Positions 33,117 through 44,402 of a stretch of 64,000 bases of DNA are shown here, piece after piece. The notes under the pieces are model-generated. The model did no database searches. It saw nothing but the letters and a program-made list of their open reading frames with translations, and had not been told where the DNA came from. The position numbers and the translations under genes are program-made. Each line of letters begins with the position of its first letter. Positions within the stretch are counted from its first letter, which is position 1. Source of the DNA: Eretmocerus hayati (taxonomy: Eukaryota; Arthropoda; Insecta; Hymenoptera; Aphelinidae); the NCBI GenBank assembly GCA_029851415.1, contig CM056741.1:84892282-84956281 (forward strand). The letters are read 5' to 3'.

Positions 33117-36044
33117 TTACAGATTAAAATAATGCCTCTTCTCCACATCAATCCTCTGGGAGGATAGTGTTAACAGGAAGTCTTTTAAGGACTCTTTGAA
33201 TAATGATATCTTCCCAAGCTGCCGAAAGCCCGGAGGGAGAAAGTTCCACAAATGAGCACACTGAACCTGGAAAGATCTTCTTCCATATTCAAGTCTCATG
33301 TTGGGAACTTTGAGTACCCGCTCTTCTAGATCACCCCGTGCGGGGCGTTCGGATTGGTACCTGGTAAACATCGCAGCTAGGTAGCCAGGTTCTCCTCAGT
33401 GCATGATCTTATGCATCAAGAGAGCTGCGAAGTACATTCTCCGCGAATCAGTACGTAACCAACCCAAGCGCTCCCTAAACGGTGCGATGTGCTCGTCTCT
33501 CCTAAGATCAAAAATATATCTCACACATGAATTGCTTAGTCTCTGTACCCGTTGCCGCTGTTCGTCCGTGGCGTCGAGGTACACGACCGCGCAATAATCT
33601 AGGTGCGGTTGAACCAATGACTCGACTAGGCGAATTCGGAGAGGTCTGGTGATACATGCCCTAAAAAACCGCAGACCGTATAGGGCTCTGTTGACTTTCT
33701 TAGTTACTTGGTCGATGTGCGGTTTCCATGTCGATTCACTGTCAAGTGTAACACCGAGACTCACGACCGTATCACTGAACGGGATGAACTTTCCTTCCTG
33801 TATCTCAACCCCTGGCAAGTCCATTCTCTTCAGATCTTTGATATTTCTCTCCGAGCTGAAGTAGGTTGCCTTGGTCTTGCCAGCGTTGAGACACAGGCCG
33901 GAACTTCTGGCCCACTCGGCAACTAGTCGTCCTATTTCGCCCAGCCGAGCAATACCTTCCCTGATCTTATTTTTCTCGATTTGGAGATAAATTTGGAGAT
34001 CATCCGCATAAAATAGATGATGTACCGACTTTCCGTCTAGCAAGCCAGCCAGGTCATTCACATACAAGCTGAAGAGGAGAGGCCCAAGGACGGACCCCTG
34101 TGGAACACCCAGATTGGTTTCGAGCCAATCAGATTTGCCTACTTTAGAAGTGATTTGTTGGGTGCGACCCTGTAGATATGATTTTATCCACAGGAGCGCC
34201 GATCTTGAGAAGCCAAGATGTCGTAGCTTCCTCAACAGCTTGGATGGTGAGATGGTGTCAAAAGCTTTGCTAAAATCGGATAGTAGGAGCAGAGTGATCT
34301 TCTTCCTGTCTATACCTACTCTGATGTCATCAGTCAATTTTAACAAAGCTGTCTGGGTGCTATGGTGTTGCCTAAAACCAGTCTGGAAGCGATCAAGTAT
34401 CTTCTCGATTTTTAAATACTCCGTGATTTGGTCATGTGCGATTTTTTCCAGAACCTTGGAGAGAAAGCACAGCAGTGCTATAGGACGGAAGTCCGAGACC
34501 GTTGATGGAGCAGCAGTCTTCTTTAGTGCAATCAGCTGCGCTTGCGTCCAAGCCTCAGGAAAAATGCCATGAGCGAAAGAGGAGTTGGAAATATGTACAA
34601 TAAGATCACCAATGGCCGGAAGAGCTTTTGCGATCACGCTTTGGGGTATTCCATCCGCTCCACGGGCCTGTGAGGAGAAATGTTTAATAGCAAGGACTAC
34701 ATCACTCAAATTTGTGGGCTTAAATTTAAACCCCTCCTCCGGTGCCGAGTCAATATCGTCCATTGCTTCATTAATATTTTCGTGGGGCAAAACGGAAACT
34801 CCCGCAAAGTGTGCGTTCAACTCATCCGGTGTGAAGCCATGAAAATCCTCCTCTTTGCTCTTAGGCAAGAGGCCGAGATTGCGCATCTCCTTCCAAATGT
34901 TCTTCTTCTGATCAAGAGCATCTGACAAATGAGTTTGAATGAAGGAGTTATGCTCTTGTTCAATGCGCAAGTCGACATCTTCGCTAAGCCGGAAGTATTC
35001 ATTTTGAAGCTCAGGACACTTGCGCTGGTTACGTTGAATCCGTTCCTAGCGCCTGCGCGTCGCGTCTCGCTTATTCGTGAGTACCCTCAGCTCAGGACCA
35101 ATCCAAGGAGCGTCATTTTTACGCGGATTAATAGTTTTTTCGGGTGCTAATTCATCAATAATGGACTGTAAATTTTCATTCAAGTAGTGAATTGCATCAT
35201 CCAAACTCGTTTCAGCATTTTCGAGAGCTGTCCAGTCACAGCGAAGCAATCGGTCATTTAATATCTCCGGAGTGATGTTTCGAAAATCCCTGTAGGTGAA
35301 GGAATTTCTTGGCGGAGTAGGAGTAAAGACGTTGATGGTGACGTCAATGACCGAGTGCCTGCCGAAACTGGGCAGGAATCTGTTTTGAAAGTCAGTAATG
35401 ATGTCATTGTCATCTACATAAATGTGATCAATCCATGAATGAGATGTATTGGGGGTGTGTTGGTGAGTCGGGCCATGCTGCACTATCTGCAAGGCAAGTT
35501 CTTCTGTCAGTGCAGTCAGTGTCTTGGTGTCGGGATGAGCAGTGTCTAACAAATCCGCGTTCAGATCACCCATAATAATTTTATGACTGTAGTCGCCGCA
35601 CAGCCGGCGTAATGAACCAAACAGCCCGTCATCCTTCTGCATGGCGATTTTAGGGGGTCTGTAGATTACTACGACCAATATTGGCGGGGAGTTACCCTGT
35701 TGTATGCTACAAAAGAGAAATTCAGGCACGCCAGGTTTGCCTGGCCCAAAAGTATTTGACGAAATCAACTTCTTAACTTTGAAGTCATTGCGCACATACA
35801 AGGCAACCCCACCACCCTCTCTGTTGCGATCCTGCCGCAACAATGAAAAACCCGGAATCTGAACGAGATTGTCATCCACAAACTCATCTAGCTTCGACTC
35901 AGCCACCCCAAATAGATGGTAGGAGGGATCGTTAGCAACGAGCAAGCGTAGATGCTCAATCTTATCTGTCAGAGAGTTAAGGTTGATAAATCCCGCTTCC
36001 AAGGAACTGCCTATCCCTCGTCGCTCTTCAGCAGCCGTATCTAG
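33117..36044 (-). pseudogene. LINE gamma ORF2: endonuclease and reverse transcriptase
   Basis: The single frame of ~975 codons is broken only by a stop at 35046-35048 and a TGA at 33393-33395. The endonuclease part has INLNSL, AESKL (catalytic Glu), GGGVALYVR, VIYRPP, GDLNADLL, SWIDHIYV and FGRHSVI. The RT part has FRPIALLCFLSKVLEK, QTGFRQHHSTQTALL, LSDFSKAFD (motif A), GVPQGSVLGPLLFS (motif B) and LFYADDLQIY (motif C, intact). The C-terminus has RALYGLRFFRAC. No ATG occurs between the ORF1 stop and the endonuclease catalytic residues. The first possible ATG is about 100 codons in. The group is CR1/Jockey-like; I cannot fix the clade. Confidence 0.9.
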
Positions 36045-36607
36045 TCAAGGAGTCTTCGCTGATTCTGCTGCCGAAACTCTACTCTGCTCCGGAACGGTAG
36101 TACAGCTCTGGGTGTTATTAGAGGACGCACGAGCACGTTCTGGAGCACTTCGACAGGCCGTTTGAATGACCTGCAGATCAGCGAGAGATTCGAACGTATG
36201 CGCTCGCTCACCATTTTTCCGACCAACCCAGAAACGTCCGCCACTGTGCCAGACGTATTTTAAACCCAAACCGCGTGCAATCGACCTCAAGCGTATGTAT
36301 TCTTTGTATTTCTCACGGGGGAGCATCTCATTTATAAAAATTCTACGGTCTGGCACATGAGCTTTCGTATCTGGGTCGAGTAAGTCAGGCTGGATATTGT
36401 TAGCCGTGGAATGATTATTGGTGATTGAACGTTTAGCCCGAATCACTTTTCCGACTAGTCGACTACTGGAGAGTTGGACTATGCACGATGGTAGAGTGCG
36501 CGGGGTGGCAGCTGGGGCTCGAGGAGATGGAACCGAGTCGCAAATACCTGTTGGAGGCTTCTCCCCAGACGCACGCCCAGTTTGCAGGACCTGGACATCA
36601 GCAATTG
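36045..36607 (-). pseudogene. LINE gamma ORF1, C-terminal part
   Basis: The frame holds VPDRRIFINEMLPREKYKEY and GLKYVWHSGGRFWVGRK, which match the C-terminal domain shared by LINE ORF1 proteins and baculovirus FP protein, a likely nucleic-acid-binding fold. It ends at TGA 36045-36047, directly followed by CTA, and the same frame continues into ORF2. The N-terminal part is lost at the (GA)n tract. The plus-strand frames here are by-products. Confidence 0.8.
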
Positions 36608-36608
36608 A

Positions 36609-36659
<51 letters not shown>
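36608..36659. repeat. (GA)n microsatellite
   Basis: About 25 pure GA units between the 5' edge of LINE gamma (-) and the 5' edge of LINE delta (+). Confidence 0.97.
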
Positions 36660-36661
<2 letters not shown>

Positions 36662-36875
36662 CTGATAGCGAGGAGGGATGGGCAGCCTCCGGCCACAGAA
36701 AAACCGGCCGCGTCGGTGATGGCTTCCAGGGAAGAGGGGCAGGAAAACCGGAATCGCGACCGGGGCAACAGCGCGGTTTGAAGGGGACGCGATACGAACC
36801 TCCACCGGGGGCCTCGGAACACCGCGCTCGACATCAACGCCCAATCGGCCTGAGCAGAATAGGCTTCGGAAGGAA

Positions 36876-37640
36876 GTGGTGTGGAAGAAACGAGCAAAGA
36901 GGGCAATGAGAAGCGGTAGATTGAACGATACCGCCGGAAAGAAGGTGAAAATGGAACCGAGAAGAGCTAAGCCCGAAGCCGTCTTCGTCACGGCCAACCA
37001 GGGGGGGGGACTAACCTACGCAGACATGCTGCGCAGGATAAAAACGGATGACCTCGATGAAGAAGTGGGCTCTAAGGTCACGGGCATCCCCAAGACCCAA
37101 GGAGGCCAAGTCCTTCTCATCGGTGCACTCAAGAAGGGCACCGATGTCGCCACCGTCGAGGCAGCCTTGGCACCAGTCGTCAGGCAAGAAGGAGCTGTCC
37201 ACTGTCTAGCGAACAGAACGACTCTCGAGGTGCTCGGAGTCGACTACGATGTCGACATAATCAAGGTGCGGAATGACCTCACGAAGGCCCTACCAGAGAA
37301 CGAGAAGGGAGCCGTTGTAGTCAAGTTCATCTGGAGTGGCTACCGCGGCACCTAAACTGCTGTTGTCTCGATCGCAACGAGACTGGCCAACCATCTCCTC
37401 GACTGGAAAGAGCCGAAGGTTGGATAGGGCAGAGTCAGGATTCGCGAGAAGGGTGGCATCTCAAGGTGCTATAACTGCTTGAGTACCGCCACAAGGCCTC
37501 GGGGTGCGAGATAGGGGGTGCAGAGGAACGGAAACCGAAACTCTGCTCCCAATGCGGCGAACCAGGGCACCTTGCAGCGACTTGCAAGGAAAAACCAAAA
37601 TGCCTAAGCTGTGCCGCGATCGGGTTCAAATCTGACCACA
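36876..37640 (+). pseudogene. LINE delta ORF1 (gag-like, zinc knuckles)
   Basis: The 159-codon frame 36876-37355 has LTYADMLRRIKTDDLDEEVG and a globular part with QVLLIGALKKGTDVATVEAAL, as in R1-clade ORF1. It stops at 37353-37355, where a frame change or point mutation lies. Downstream the same strand encodes CYNCL, then CSQCGEPGHLAATC at about 37540-37590 and CLSCAAIGFKSDH, a row of CCHC knuckles as in R1 and retroviral gag. The start is uncertain because the region 36660-36880 has several competing frames. Confidence 0.8.
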
Positions 37641-37710
37641 GATCTGGGGCCAGCAACTGCACTGCGTACCAGAGGGCAAGAGCCACATTTAGACCCAGGA
37701 AGGGAAGAAA

Positions 37711-38790
37711 TGGCTAGTTCCATCCAAGCCAACCTCAGGAAGAGTGGGGACGCAGACGATCTCCTACACGATATTGCCACAGGAGGAGGGATCGATGTTC
37801 TGATTATCTCCGGACCGCCTCGGAAGCGCGAATTATCTCGATCCACATTCGATCACTGGAGGACCACCGTAATCCAGATCATGAATTCTGCGATTCGTGA
37901 GACTAGACCAGCTGTTAGTGGCCGCGGTTTTGCTTGAAAGACTATAGGGGGCACAGCAGTCTACAGTTGCTACTATTCGCCGTCGCTCAAGACGCACGAA
38001 TTCGAGGACGAGCTCCATGACCTAGAAGAGGATGTGAGGCAATGGGGGGGGGGGGAGAGCAGGTATAATCGCGGGGGATTTCAACTCCAGGGAACCGACT
38101 TGGAGCGGGGGGCCACGCGATAGACGGGGGGTAATACTCGCTGATGCCATGGAGTCATTAGGATTAGTGCTCGCGAACGAGACGGGGGTTATCCCGTATC
38201 ACCGGGACGACACTCGGTCCCGGAAGGGAGGTTCGTCATCGCTCCTTGACCTGACATTCATGAGCCCGTCGCTCATGGGACGTATGGCATCGTGGGAGGT
38301 CCTGGACACGGAAACATTGAGTGACCATCGACTTATTCTGTTTCGGCTTAGGACTGATAGACAGAGACCGACAACACGCAGACCGCGACCGACGGGGTGG
38401 CAGGTACGCAAGCCGGATGAGGGAAAATTCCGGGAATCCATAGAAACAGCCGAAGATCCCCCGATGAACATCACCTCGGACGAGATTGTGGATATGGTGA
38501 CGACCACCATCACAAAAGCTTGTGACGCATCGATGCCCCGCAAGACAATATCATGCTTTTGGAGTAAACCAGAGTACTGGATCACCGACGAGATGAAAAC
38601 TCTACGAAGAACGAGCAATAAGAAAAGGAGAACCGCGTGGCGATCAAGAAAGCTGGAACGACCATCACTCGTGGAAGATGACAGGGCGTATAGAGAAGCA
38701 AAGAAGGCTCTCGTTTTAGCCATCCGGAAAAGTAAAGCGAAGTGCTGGGGTGAATTATGCGACATGGTTAATGAAGACGTGGGATACGCC
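37711..38790 (+). pseudogene. LINE delta ORF2, endonuclease domain
   Basis: It starts about 37711 with SIQANLRKSGDADDLL, the R1-type opening, and continues with IDVLIISGPPRKR. The family has SEP here, so the catalytic glutamate is glycine. A TGA at 37935-37937 replaces a probable tryptophan. The frame shifts at the G-run 38044-38055, after which GDFNSREPTWSG, LLDLTFMSP and LSDHRLILFRLRT are intact. The linker after it has KPEYWITDEMKTLRR, matching the R1 WW-x-EI-x-LR segment. A further frame change lies near 38780. Confidence 0.85.
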
Positions 38791-40743
38791 ATACCGCGTG
38801 GTTATGTCCAAGGTCCGACCCCGGAGGGGCAACCCAGCACCGACCGATGCAGCTACTTTGCGCAGCATCGTGGAAGACCTCTTCCCATCAGGAGAACCCA
38901 GAGTCACATTCCCTCCGGAGAGCGACGACCCCGTCGAGCTCTTCACCATGCAAGAGCTACTCATAGCGGCAAAGAGGCTGCCAAACGGCAAGGCCCCTGG
39001 CCTGTACGGCATTCCAAAAGAGGCTCTGAAACTGATCTTCGAATACAAGTCAGATTTACTCCACGAACTTTCCAACATCTGTTTGAGCGCAGGGGCTTCC
39101 CCGGACAAGTGGAAACGCCAGGAACTCGTCCTGATACCTAGAGATCAAGAGGGTCAACGCCCTCTCAGCATGCTCATGCTCGACAATATAGGGAAAATGT
39201 ACGAGAGGATGGTGCTTAACAGGGTGGAGAAAGCCTACGAAGAGAGCGGCGGGCTATCACTGATGCAGTTCGGGTTCCAGGAGGGACGAAGCACCGTGCA
39301 CGCGATCAAGGAGGTCCAAGAACGGGTTCAAGCGTCGGTAAAGAGCCCTTACCAAGGAAGAGAAGGATTCTGTGCCATCATTGCGTTGGACATGAAGAAC
39401 GCGTTCAATTGCGCGAGCTGCGAGCGAGTCTACCAATCCCCAGCAGGTCAAGTGCCCCCCCCCCCTATCTACTAGCCGTCACGTGTGACTATCTGCGGAA
39501 CAGGACCCTCGTGTACGACACCGACGAGGGACAAGAGATTCGGGAACTGTCCGCCGGAATCGGACAGGGATCGGTTTCCGGGCCGTTCAACCGGAACACC
39601 CAGTGCGAGAGTTTACTGTCTATCGAACTGTCAGAAGGAGTGATAATAGTGGCTTTTGCGGACGACGCGGGACTCATAGTCTGGGCCGACAACGAGGAAC
39701 TCTTGGGTAGACGCGCGAATGAGGCGCTGGTCCGAGTCGACGAGTGGATGATCAGCAGGCTCCTGGAGCTTGCTGTCTCGAAATGCGAAGCGATCGTGGT
39801 CACAAAACGCAGGAAGTTTGACTTACCCCGTTTTCACATCAACGGGCGAGAGATCCCACGCGAGACACAGCTGCAATACCTCGGCAAGTGGTCGTTCAAG
39901 AAGCACATCCAGGAGGCTGCCCAGGAGGCGAACAGGGTCGGTGCGGCGCTTCAGCGGCTGATACCGAACATGGGAGGATCGAAACAGGAGAGGCGCAAAC
40001 TGCTCAACCCCGTGAGCGCTTCCATCATGCTCTACGGTGCACCCGTGTGGGGGAAGAGAGTAGAGAAGGCCGTCATCAAGAATAGGATGGGGCCTATCAA
40101 CTCGAGAGCGGCTTTGAGGAGCATTGGTACCTACCGCACCGTGTCAGGAGACGCAGCTCGCGTGTTGGCGGGGATGTCACCCATCCACTCGCTCGTCGCG
40201 GAGCGAGTGAGCATCTGGGACCGGCAGAAAGTGATCGGAGCCGAACAAGTCCTCACCCCAACGATGAAGGAGATGATCCGCGACATTGAGAAAGAAACCA
40301 CCCTCGAGCAGTGGCGAACTGAGTGGGATTCGGCATTTGCTGATGGCAGATGGACGCGCTGGCTGATCCGTGACGTAGCCAGGTGGGCGGAGCGCACCCA
40401 CGGAGAGATAGATAACTGGACGACGCAAGCACTGAGTGACCGCAATTGCTTCGGTACCTATCTGACCAGGTTCAAGAAGAGGACATCCCCAGCATGTCAG
40501 TCAGGCGGGGACAACTGGGATGACGCTGAATACGCCCTGTTCACGTGCAACAACACCCGAAGAGAGCGCGCCGAGTTGGATGACTGGCTGGGTACTCAAC
40601 TGACGACTGAGAATCTCGTCCCGAACTTGTTTCGCAACCAGGAGACATGGGATAGAGTCACCGGATACATCAAGCTGGTGATGACCCGTAAGGAAGAGGA
40701 AGAGAGGGAAGTGAGGCGCCTCGAAGCAGACAAATTGCAGTGA
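38750..40743 (+). pseudogene. LINE delta ORF2, reverse transcriptase and C-terminus
   Basis: The first frame (38750-39475) has LPNGKAPGLYGIPKEALK, WKRQELVLIPRD and IIALDMKNAFNCA (motif A). It breaks at the C-run 39455-39465 and resumes in the frame that ends at 40743. That part has GIGQGSVSGP (motif B), VAFADDAGLIVWA (motif C, intact) and MLYGAPVWG. It ends with a Cys/His-like segment (CQSGGDNWDDAEYALFTC) that in R1 elements is a CCHC finger, here with altered spacing. The stop at 40741-40743 looks like the natural end. Confidence 0.88.
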
Positions 40744-41070
40744 GTTTGCCGATTGAAACAGAAGAGGTCCAAATGATTCCAGGAGGAATATGATGGACCG
40801 AAGATGGGAAGGAAGAAGGAAGGAAATCGAAGAAAGAAGAATGAAGAGCAGGGAAAAGACCAAGGAAGGAGGAACTCGACCTGCAAGTTCTGAAGAGAGA
40901 GCCGCTTGATCTAGAGCGCGAGACGCCGCCGGTCCTGGAGTAATGCTCACGCGGTTCCGGGGCCGGATGGGTAAGTTCGGTGGATCTCTTACTTGTCCCA
41001 TGGCCGATGCAAACAGAGAAGGGAGAGAGGGTTTCAATTGCCTTGGTCTTGGTAGATCGGATGGAAACAG
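40744..41070 (+). other. LINE delta 3' UTR
   Basis: From 40756 this non-coding region is shared with the units at 30788 and 49440, including AGGTCCAAATGATTCCAGGAG and TAATGCTCACGCGG. It loses similarity to them after about 41050, so the extreme 3' end seems missing or replaced. Confidence 0.75.
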
Positions 41071-41092
41071 GATAATTACAACAGCATATACA

Positions 41093-41119
41093 ATATATAT
41101 ATATATATATATATATATC
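41093..41119. repeat. (TA)n microsatellite
   Basis: About 13 TA units at the border between the LINE delta 3' side and the LINE epsilon 3' side. It may be the tail repeat of epsilon. Confidence 0.9.
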
Positions 41120-41271
41120 AATTTACCTAAAAATATAAACATGTGGAAAACAAATAATGAAGAAATAGTATGAATACACATGGAGAATACATATCGCAAT
41201 GCCTCAAAAATTTGAAGAGCTAAAGCAAATAAAGGATCGCGAAGCATACATAACAACAAAGGCATCGCTGT

Positions 41272-42109
41272 TCAGCGCTTGTTCAGGAGGTCATATTTTG
41301 CACAATAATGTTTATACAATGCTGGTTTGAATAATTCAAGTGGCTGGAGCAAACGGATGCTATTTGGTACTGTCTTCCACTCTTCCATAGCCTGAATAGA
41401 GCGAGCTCCATCATACGCAACAGTTTGGGTTGTAGGTACGAGCATACGAACCGGGTCTGTTCTAGCTGAGCGCCTAATGCTGTCATCAATTGAACGAAAT
41501 AGTTTCAACAAATAATGCGGCTTAGACGTGATAAAAATTTTGTACAGCTGAACACAAAGAAAATACTTTCGTCGTGTCGATAATGATGGCCAGTTCAGAT
41601 GTTGATAATAGAGCTTCAATTCTGCATCACGTCGCAGGTGAGATATGAATCTCACACACATATTACAAAGCCTCTGGAGCTTTGTCACGAGATATCCAGA
41701 CAAATCATTATAAACTAGGCATGCATAATCGAAATGTGGAACAATCAGCGCGTTTACTAGCATACGTTTGACATCAGGTGATAAAAAGTGACCACGGCGC
41801 CTAAGCAGGAACACTCCATTTACTTTTGAAGAAATACTTAAAATATGAGAATTGCAGGAAGATCTTGTGAGAATTGAACCCCAAAATTTTACTGTTGACT
41901 GAAATGGAACCGGTACACCGTCAACAAGTATAGGCGGTAGCAGATCCAGGTTGAGTCTCATGTAGTACTGAATGGATGCATACAAGATTGCCTACGTTTT
42001 CTATAAGTTTAATCGAAGCCCATATCGTCTTGCCCACGCAACAATACGGCTGATATAGAAATTCAATTTCCGGATGGTTTCAGCAATGTCCGATATTGGG
42101 CATTGGATA
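41272..42109 (-). pseudogene. LINE epsilon RT, C-terminal part
   Basis: Directly after the inserted element the frame continues with ISDIAETIRKLNFYISRIVA, RRYGLRLNL, then stops near 42000-41990, and the 237-codon frame at 41985-41272. That frame has STVKFWGSILTRS, GVFLLRRRGHF, NALIVPHFDYACLVYNDL and RRKYFLCVQLYKIF, typical of the segment after the RT core in CR1/Jockey-group LINEs. The end at 41272 appears natural. Confidence 0.8.
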
Positions 42110-43442
42110 TGAGTAGTTCCGCGCGAAACAGACCTACGAAAAAGGGTCATGTCTTAATTTTTCTTCCTTGACTTCCTCATTCGTTTCTATGGTACAAAAT
42201 ATGAACTTCCCACTACCTATGAGGCCCCAAAAAAATTTTCCAGGTACCTTCAGCGTACATTACTTCATTCTTTTGAATTATTTTCAACAAAAAAGTTAGG
42301 GTATTTTTTTCAATAAAATGAATTTTTCTCGAGTTCGTTCAGAGATAAAGAGATGCGGTTTGCGGCATTCGGAAGGTCTTTGAGAAACCTATCGAAATCG
42401 GTCTTCTAAAGTAGATTCTAATTTATGTAGGATTTCGTGTTCTTTCAGAAAAAAATCGTCTCGAATTCCTTTTTTGCGTTCCAATACCTATTTTTGCCAA
42501 CTATCACAGATCCATTTCCAGGCTTCTGGAAATCGTCTGTTTCCTGCGCATGCGCGGAAATTTGGATCCTTAAAACCAATTTCATTGGAAATCCAAGAAA
42601 ATTTCCTTCAAAATGACCACTTGCCGAAGTCAATTTCATGCATTTGAACCGAATCTACAACGTATACAAGATGAGCCTCCAGCTCGAGTGCGACACGTCG
42701 ATGGACGCCATCGAACGGGGGTAGGCGTGGATTTCCCTTACTGCTGTCTCCAGTACCTCCGACCCTCCTCTGAGGAATTATCAAGATTCAGTGGTCTGTT
42801 GAACGTTGCAACTCTGGCTCAAATGCATGAAATCGACTTCGGCAGGTGGTCATTTAGAAGGAAATTTTCTTGGCTTCCCAATGATATTAGTTCCAAGGAT
42901 CCAACTTTATGCGCACGCGCAGAAAACAGACAATTCCCAAAAGCCTGGAAAATGGATTTGTGATAATTGGCAGAAATAGGCGTAAAAAAGGAATTCGAGA
43001 CTATTTTTTCCTGAAAGAACACGAAATTTGACATAAGATATCAAAATTTCAGAATCTTCAATAATCGGGTTTTCGAAAAATTTAATCTTCAATGTATTAC
43101 ACTCTTTCGCCCGATAAAATCACCCAAGATATCAAACTCAACTCTACGAGACCGATTTTGATTGGTTTTTCGAAGACCTTTCGAATGCCGCAAACCACAT
43201 CGCTGTGTCTCTGAACAAACTCGAGAAAAATTCATTTTATCGAAAGAAATATCCCAGCTTTTCTGTTGAAAATAACTCAAAAGAACAAAGTCATGTACGT
43301 CGAAGGTACCTGGAAATTTTTTCTGGGGCCCCATAAATAGTGAAATGTTCATATATTGTACCATAGAATCGAAGAAAGGAGTCAAGAAAAAAATTTAAGA
43401 CATGACCCTCTTTCGTAGGTCTGTGCCGTGCGGAACTACTCA
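42110..43442. mobile_element. 1.33-kb foldback/MITE with ~550-bp inverted repeats
   Basis: The ends TGAGTAGTTCCGC (42110) and its complement (to 43442) begin inverted repeats that can be followed inward for roughly 550 bp on each side with moderate mismatch. The internal 42660-42790 is unique and non-coding. TA flanks both ends (42108-42109 and 43443-43444), fitting a TA target duplication. Taking out the element and one TA leaves the LINE RT frame uninterrupted immediately after the FADD box. The 116-codon frame inside is a by-product. TA duplication suggests a Tc1/mariner-type source. Confidence 0.9.
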
Positions 43443-43444
43443 TA

Positions 43445-44289
43445 TAGATTTGCAGGTCGTCAGCAAAAAGTAGGCCTTTGCAATATTTGAGTATCGACAG
43501 AATGGAGTTGATGAATATAAGGAATATTATTGGGCCTGGATTTGATCCTTGCGGGAACCTAGATGCATTGGGTAAGAATTCTGTAAGATCATTCTCTTGT
43601 TCCACAATTGCCTGAGACCGACCACTTAAGTGAGAGTGGATCTATCTCAGTGAATCGTCTGAGAAGTTCATTTCTTTCATGATTCGCAGCAACATGAAGT
43701 GTTGGATGCTATCAAATGCAGATTTAAAGTCGGAGAGGACTTGAAGAGTGACTAATTTTTTCTCAATGCCAAATCGAATATCCTCTGAAACTTTCAACAA
43801 AGCAGTTTGTGTGCTGAAGTTGGACCGAAATCCTGATTGAAATGGGGAAACCAAGTTATTGCTTTCAAGGTGATTAACAATTTGTTGAGTAACGATCGTG
43901 TCGAAAACTTTGGCAAAATGAGGAATATTTGCTATTGGCCTAGTTTCTGCGGGGGACAAAGGAGATGGAACTTTGCTCAACGGAATAACCAGAGATTTTC
44001 TCCAGAGATCCGGATATTTGCAGGATGTGATGGACTAATTGAAGAGATTCGTGAAATATGGCACTAGAATGCTCAATGCTGACTTGAAGTACTTGAGACG
44101 AAGACCATCACTGCTACTGCCTTTAGATTTCGGTGAATACGAGAGCATTGCTTCATAGACATCAATGCCATCAATAGGTGCCAGTGCAAAAGGAGGGACA
44201 TTGGATGTGACAGTGCTATTGATAATACCTTCTAACTCAAGTAGAGAACAATTTTCATGCACGTTAGAGACTCGCGAGTAGTGGCCCAT
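43445..44289 (-). pseudogene. LINE epsilon RT, N-terminal part to motif C
   Basis: The frames contain SPKSKGSSSDGLRLKYFKSA (fingers), TRPIANIPHFAKVFD, QSGFRSNFSTQTALL, VLSDFKSAFDSI (motif A) and FPQGSNPGPIIF (motif B, normally PQGSVLGP). GLLFADDLQIY (motif C, both aspartates present) is cut by the inverted-repeat element right after the tyrosine. Stops lie at about 43642 and 44035. Confidence 0.85.
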
Positions 44290-44402
44290 TAACTCAATGG
44301 CAGAAAATATATCTAGCGGTGACTAGTGACCTTTATTTGTGATGCCTATATTGCGCAGGATAGACCAATATTTCGATTTATCAGCTGATTCCTCGAAGGA
44401 TT

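Larger units (their letters stand above)
32803..36607 (-). mobile_element. LINE gamma, long copy
   Basis: On the minus strand it has an ORF1 C-terminal part (36605 to 36045), a complete ORF2 (36044 to 33117), about 300 bp of 3' UTR and an (ATCT)n tail at 32803-32817. ORF2 has only two in-frame stops and no frameshift, which makes it the best preserved LINE in the window. Its tail has inserted in, or abuts, the 5' part of LINE beta. Its 5' side ends at (GA)n, beyond which LINE delta begins. Confidence 0.9.
36660..41070 (+). mobile_element. LINE delta, R1 clade, near full length
   Basis: The order is a short leader, gag-like ORF1 with zinc knuckles, ORF2 with endonuclease, RT and a C-terminal Cys/His segment, then a 3' UTR. 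It is GC-richer than its neighbours. Its 5' end abuts (GA)n. The 3' end runs into the 3' tail of LINE epsilon near 41070, without a clear poly-A. Frame breaks in ORF2 lie at runs of 12 G (38044-38055) and 11 C (39455-39465). Confidence 0.88.

Noticed and set aside
36479..36997. 172-codon minus frame across the (GA)n tract
   Set aside because: It is antisense to LINE delta 5' sequence and includes a poly Ser/Leu run from the microsatellite.
37001..37009. G9 run as a possible programmed frameshift site in LINE delta ORF1
   Set aside because: The frame on both sides is the same (the 159-codon frame spans it), so no shift is needed there.
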